Assembly: GCF_009601765.2 (NCBI RefSeq)
Contig: NZ_CP045700.1
Span: forward strand, 186,001-250,000
Origin: Vibrio algicola
Lineage (GTDB): Bacteria; Pseudomonadota; Gammaproteobacteria; Enterobacterales; Vibrionaceae
DNA: 64,000 bases
Reading direction: 5' to 3'
Part shown: one piece after another, positions 62,302 to 64,000 of the stretch
Layout: each line of letters opens with the position of its first letter
Position numbering within the stretch: position 1 is the stretch's first letter
Translations under genes and position numbers: made by a program
Notes under the pieces: model-generated
Seen by the model: only the letters and a program-made list of their open reading frames with translations
What the model was told of the DNA's origin: nothing
Databases searched by the model: none

Positions 62302-63222
62302 ATGGGTAGCGAGTATCCACGCAATTTAATCGGTTATGCCGACCAACTACCACAGGTGCAATGGCCGAATAATGCCAGAGTCGCGGTATCGTTTGTACTT
62401 AACTATGAAGAAGGTGGAGAGCGTTGCACCTTGCATGGTGATGATGAATCAGAAGCATTTTTGTCTGAAATTATCGGAGCTCAACCTTTCCCCAATGCTC
62501 GTCATATTAGTATGGAATCGATTTATGAATATGGCAGCCGCGCCGGAGTATGGCGCATTCTAAAACTGTTCAAACAATTTGATTATCCACTGACCGCTTT
62601 TGTGGTGGGTATGGCGGCAGAACGTAACCCTGATGCAATAAAAGCAATGGTGAATGAGGGATATGAGATTTGTAGCCACGCTTACCGTTGGATTGATTAC
62701 CATAAAGTAGATATCGAGACCGAACGCGCTGATATGCAAAAAGCCATCGAGGCCATCAAAGCGGTCACAGGCGAGCGCCCTTATGGGTGGTATACCGGTC
62801 GTAATGGGATTAATACTCGTAAACTGGTGGCCGAAGAAGGCGGGTTTTTATACGACTCAGATGCTTACGATGATGATTTGCCTTATTGGCATACAGAAGG
62901 ACCAAAACCGCAATTAGTGATCCCTTATACCTTAGATGTCAACGATATGCGCTTTGCGACCAACCAAGGTTTTAATACTGGTGAGCATTTCTTTCAATAC
63001 CTAAAAGACACGTTTGATACCTTATATGAAGAGGGGGCAGAGACACCTAAAATGATGTCGGTTGGCTTGCATTGCCGTTTAATTGGTCGTCCTGGTCGAA
63101 TTCAAGGCTTAAAACGTTTTATGCAATATGTAAAGCAGCACCAACAAGTGTGGGTGTGTCGCCGTTTAGATATCGCCAAACATTGGCATGAGTGTCATCC
63201 ACATCCTGACTTGGTCAAGTAA
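62302..63222 (+). CDS. puuE: Allantoinase PuuE (polysaccharide-deacetylase fold)
   Basis: 306 residues, the length of cofactor-independent PuuE. VSFVLNYEEGGERCTLHGDD, the ENIIGAQ-like ISMESIYEYGSRAGVWRILK and YEICSHAYRWIDYHK (metal/catalytic His region), and ERPYGWYTGRNGINTRKL are typical of the family. It opens the allantoin ring to allantoate. Paired with uraD downstream in the same direction, 109 bp apart. GGAGTG lies before the ATG. Confidence 0.93.
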   Translation: MGSEYPRNLIGYADQLPQVQWPNNARVAVSFVLNYEEGGERCTLHGDDESEAFLSEIIGAQPFPNARHISMESIYEYGSRAGVWRILKLFKQFDYPLTAFVVGMAAERNPDAIKAMVNEGYEICSHAYRWIDYHKVDIETERADMQKAIEAIKAVTGERPYGWYTGRNGINTRKLVAEEGGFLYDSDAYDDDLPYWHTEGPKPQLVIPYTLDVNDMRFATNQGFNTGEHFFQYLKDTFDTLYEEGAETPKMMSVGLHCRLIGRPGRIQGLKRFMQYVKQHQQVWVCRRLDIAKHWHECHPHPDLVK

Positions 63223-63331
63223 AGACGATACGTAATCTCGCTTTGGATTCAATATTCTGATGATCCGAGAATTTGTCACTTGTCGCCGCTTGTCGTCATA
63301 GGGAAATCATACAATCAAAAAGGAAAAAATT

Positions 63332-63847
63332 GTGGCTCAATTTAAAACCTGTCAACCAAGCCAAATGAGTAAAGATGAATTTGTCGCCACTTTTGCCGAC
63401 ATCTACGAACACAGTCCTTGGGTGGCGGAGCGCACTTTTGATCAAGGTTTAGATGAGACATCCAACAATATCGATACCTTGCATAGCGTGATGTCTAAAG
63501 TGATGCTCGATGCTAAACCGCAGCAGCAGCTTGATCTGATCAATGCTCACCCAGATTTAGCCGGCAAAGCAGCCGTCAATGGCGAACTCACCGCGGCCTC
63601 TACTTCTGAGCAAGCTGGCGCGGGTATTAGCCAATGTAACGCAGAAGAATTTGCGCGCTTTACCGATTTTAATCAACGCTATAAAGAGCGATTTCAGTTT
63701 CCTTTTATCATGGCGGTAAAAGGGGCAGACAGACACCAGATTTTAGCCTCATTTGCACAAAGAATAGATAACGATCAAGACACGGAGTTTGCCACTGCGA
63801 TAGAGCAGATCAACAAAATAGCCTTGTTTAGATTGCAATCTATGTAA
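63332..63847 (+). CDS. uraD: 2-oxo-4-hydroxy-4-carboxy-5-ureidoimidazoline (OHCU) decarboxylase
   Basis: 171 residues. It decarboxylates OHCU to S-allantoin, after UraH. The family motifs are present: DIYEHSPWVAERTFDQGLDE, LINAHPDLAGKAAVNGELT (catalytic His), TSEQAGAGI and RYKERFQFPFIMAVKG. The start codon is GTG at 63332 with AAAGGAAAAAA upstream. It is the last complete gene in the window. Confidence 0.93.
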   Translation: MAQFKTCQPSQMSKDEFVATFADIYEHSPWVAERTFDQGLDETSNNIDTLHSVMSKVMLDAKPQQQLDLINAHPDLAGKAAVNGELTAASTSEQAGAGISQCNAEEFARFTDFNQRYKERFQFPFIMAVKGADRHQILASFAQRIDNDQDTEFATAIEQINKIALFRLQSM

Positions 63848-64000
63848 CATAAAAATAGCGATATAAAGAAATAAAAGACATGTTAATCATAATAAGGGAA
63901 TGAGGACTGTCTTAATGCAATGGGTAATCTATCAATTACCTTAGAAGTATGTAGAAGAAACGAGCTTAATTAAGACAAAATCAAACAGTAATAACGGAAG
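63848..64000. other. Sequence after uraD to the window end
   Basis: AT-rich, no ORF of note. GGGTAATCTATCAATTACC is a short inverted repeat (63929-63948 approximately) that could be a terminator or operator, but no T-run follows. Confidence 0.3.

Overview
The window looks like a chromosomal segment of a marine gammaproteobacterium of the Vibrionaceae, most likely a Vibrio. The evidence is the gene set: a NapFDABC/NarQP nitrate module, NirBD, a large multidomain chitinase, a CosR-like MarR regulator beside ProVWX, TmaR, a YpdAB/YhjX-type pyruvate module, an ERIC-type repeat and moderate-to-low GC. No tRNA, rRNA or CRISPR array was seen.

Layout. (1) 1-6.5 kb: glyoxylate-to-glycerate genes gcl (partial), hyi and glxR, a RutR-like TetR regulator, an Old Yellow Enzyme and an adenosine deaminase-like protein. 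(2) 6.8-14.7 kb: an accessory region with a ParD/RelE-type toxin-antitoxin pair, an attC-like inverted repeat, a deleted IS5-family copy, a broken OmpA-like gene, a large Ig-like repeat lipoprotein with ten near-identical 261-bp units, a truncated ORF and a frameshifted IS3-family element. (3) 14.8-21.8 kb: GlxA-type AraC regulator, CSS/EAL phosphodiesterase, a frameshifted lipoprotein, YkvA, RsuA, TrmK and small conserved proteins. (4) 22.3-24.9 kb: a second small accessory patch with an intact IS5-family element, a broken lipoprotein, a DUF6622-type protein, a small HTH protein and an orphan fragment. (5) 24.9-32 kb: EmrD-like exporter, LysR regulator, YjjG, CosR-like regulator and proVWX. 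(6) 32.2-41.9 kb: chitinase, BCCT transporter, LysE exporter, small membrane proteins, UPF0319 protein, TmaR, YceH and a GIY-YIG protein. (7) 42-45.9 kb: a YhjX-like transporter with a LytS/LytTR pair. (8) 46-58.4 kb: cobA-nirC-nirD-nirB, then napFDABC with a 45-residue membrane protein, and divergent narQP. (9) 58.6-59.9 kb: a receptor gene cut by an IS5/IS903-type element. (10) 59.9-63.8 kb: AzgA-type purine permease, uraH, puuE and uraD.

How they work together. Regions 1 and 10 are parts of one purine catabolic route: uptake, adenosine deamination, hydroxyisourate hydrolysis, OHCU decarboxylation, allantoin ring opening, then glyoxylate to tartronate semialdehyde to glycerate. Region 8 is a complete nitrate-to-ammonium unit: periplasmic nitrate reductase, nitrite channel, NADH nitrite reductase, the siroheme enzyme CobA and the nitrate sensor pair. 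The nap/narQ spacer has a perfect 7-2-7 NarP-type site and an FNR-like site, and the nirB promoter has comparable sites. Regions 5 and 6 cover compatible-solute uptake and chitin use.

Mobile-element damage is notable. There are four IS copies, none with a convincing target duplication. Two transposases are damaged. Several neighbouring genes are truncated or frameshifted. Two heptanucleotide arrays, a tetranucleotide array and a 24-bp motif shared in inverted orientation by the two accessory patches are the least explained signals.
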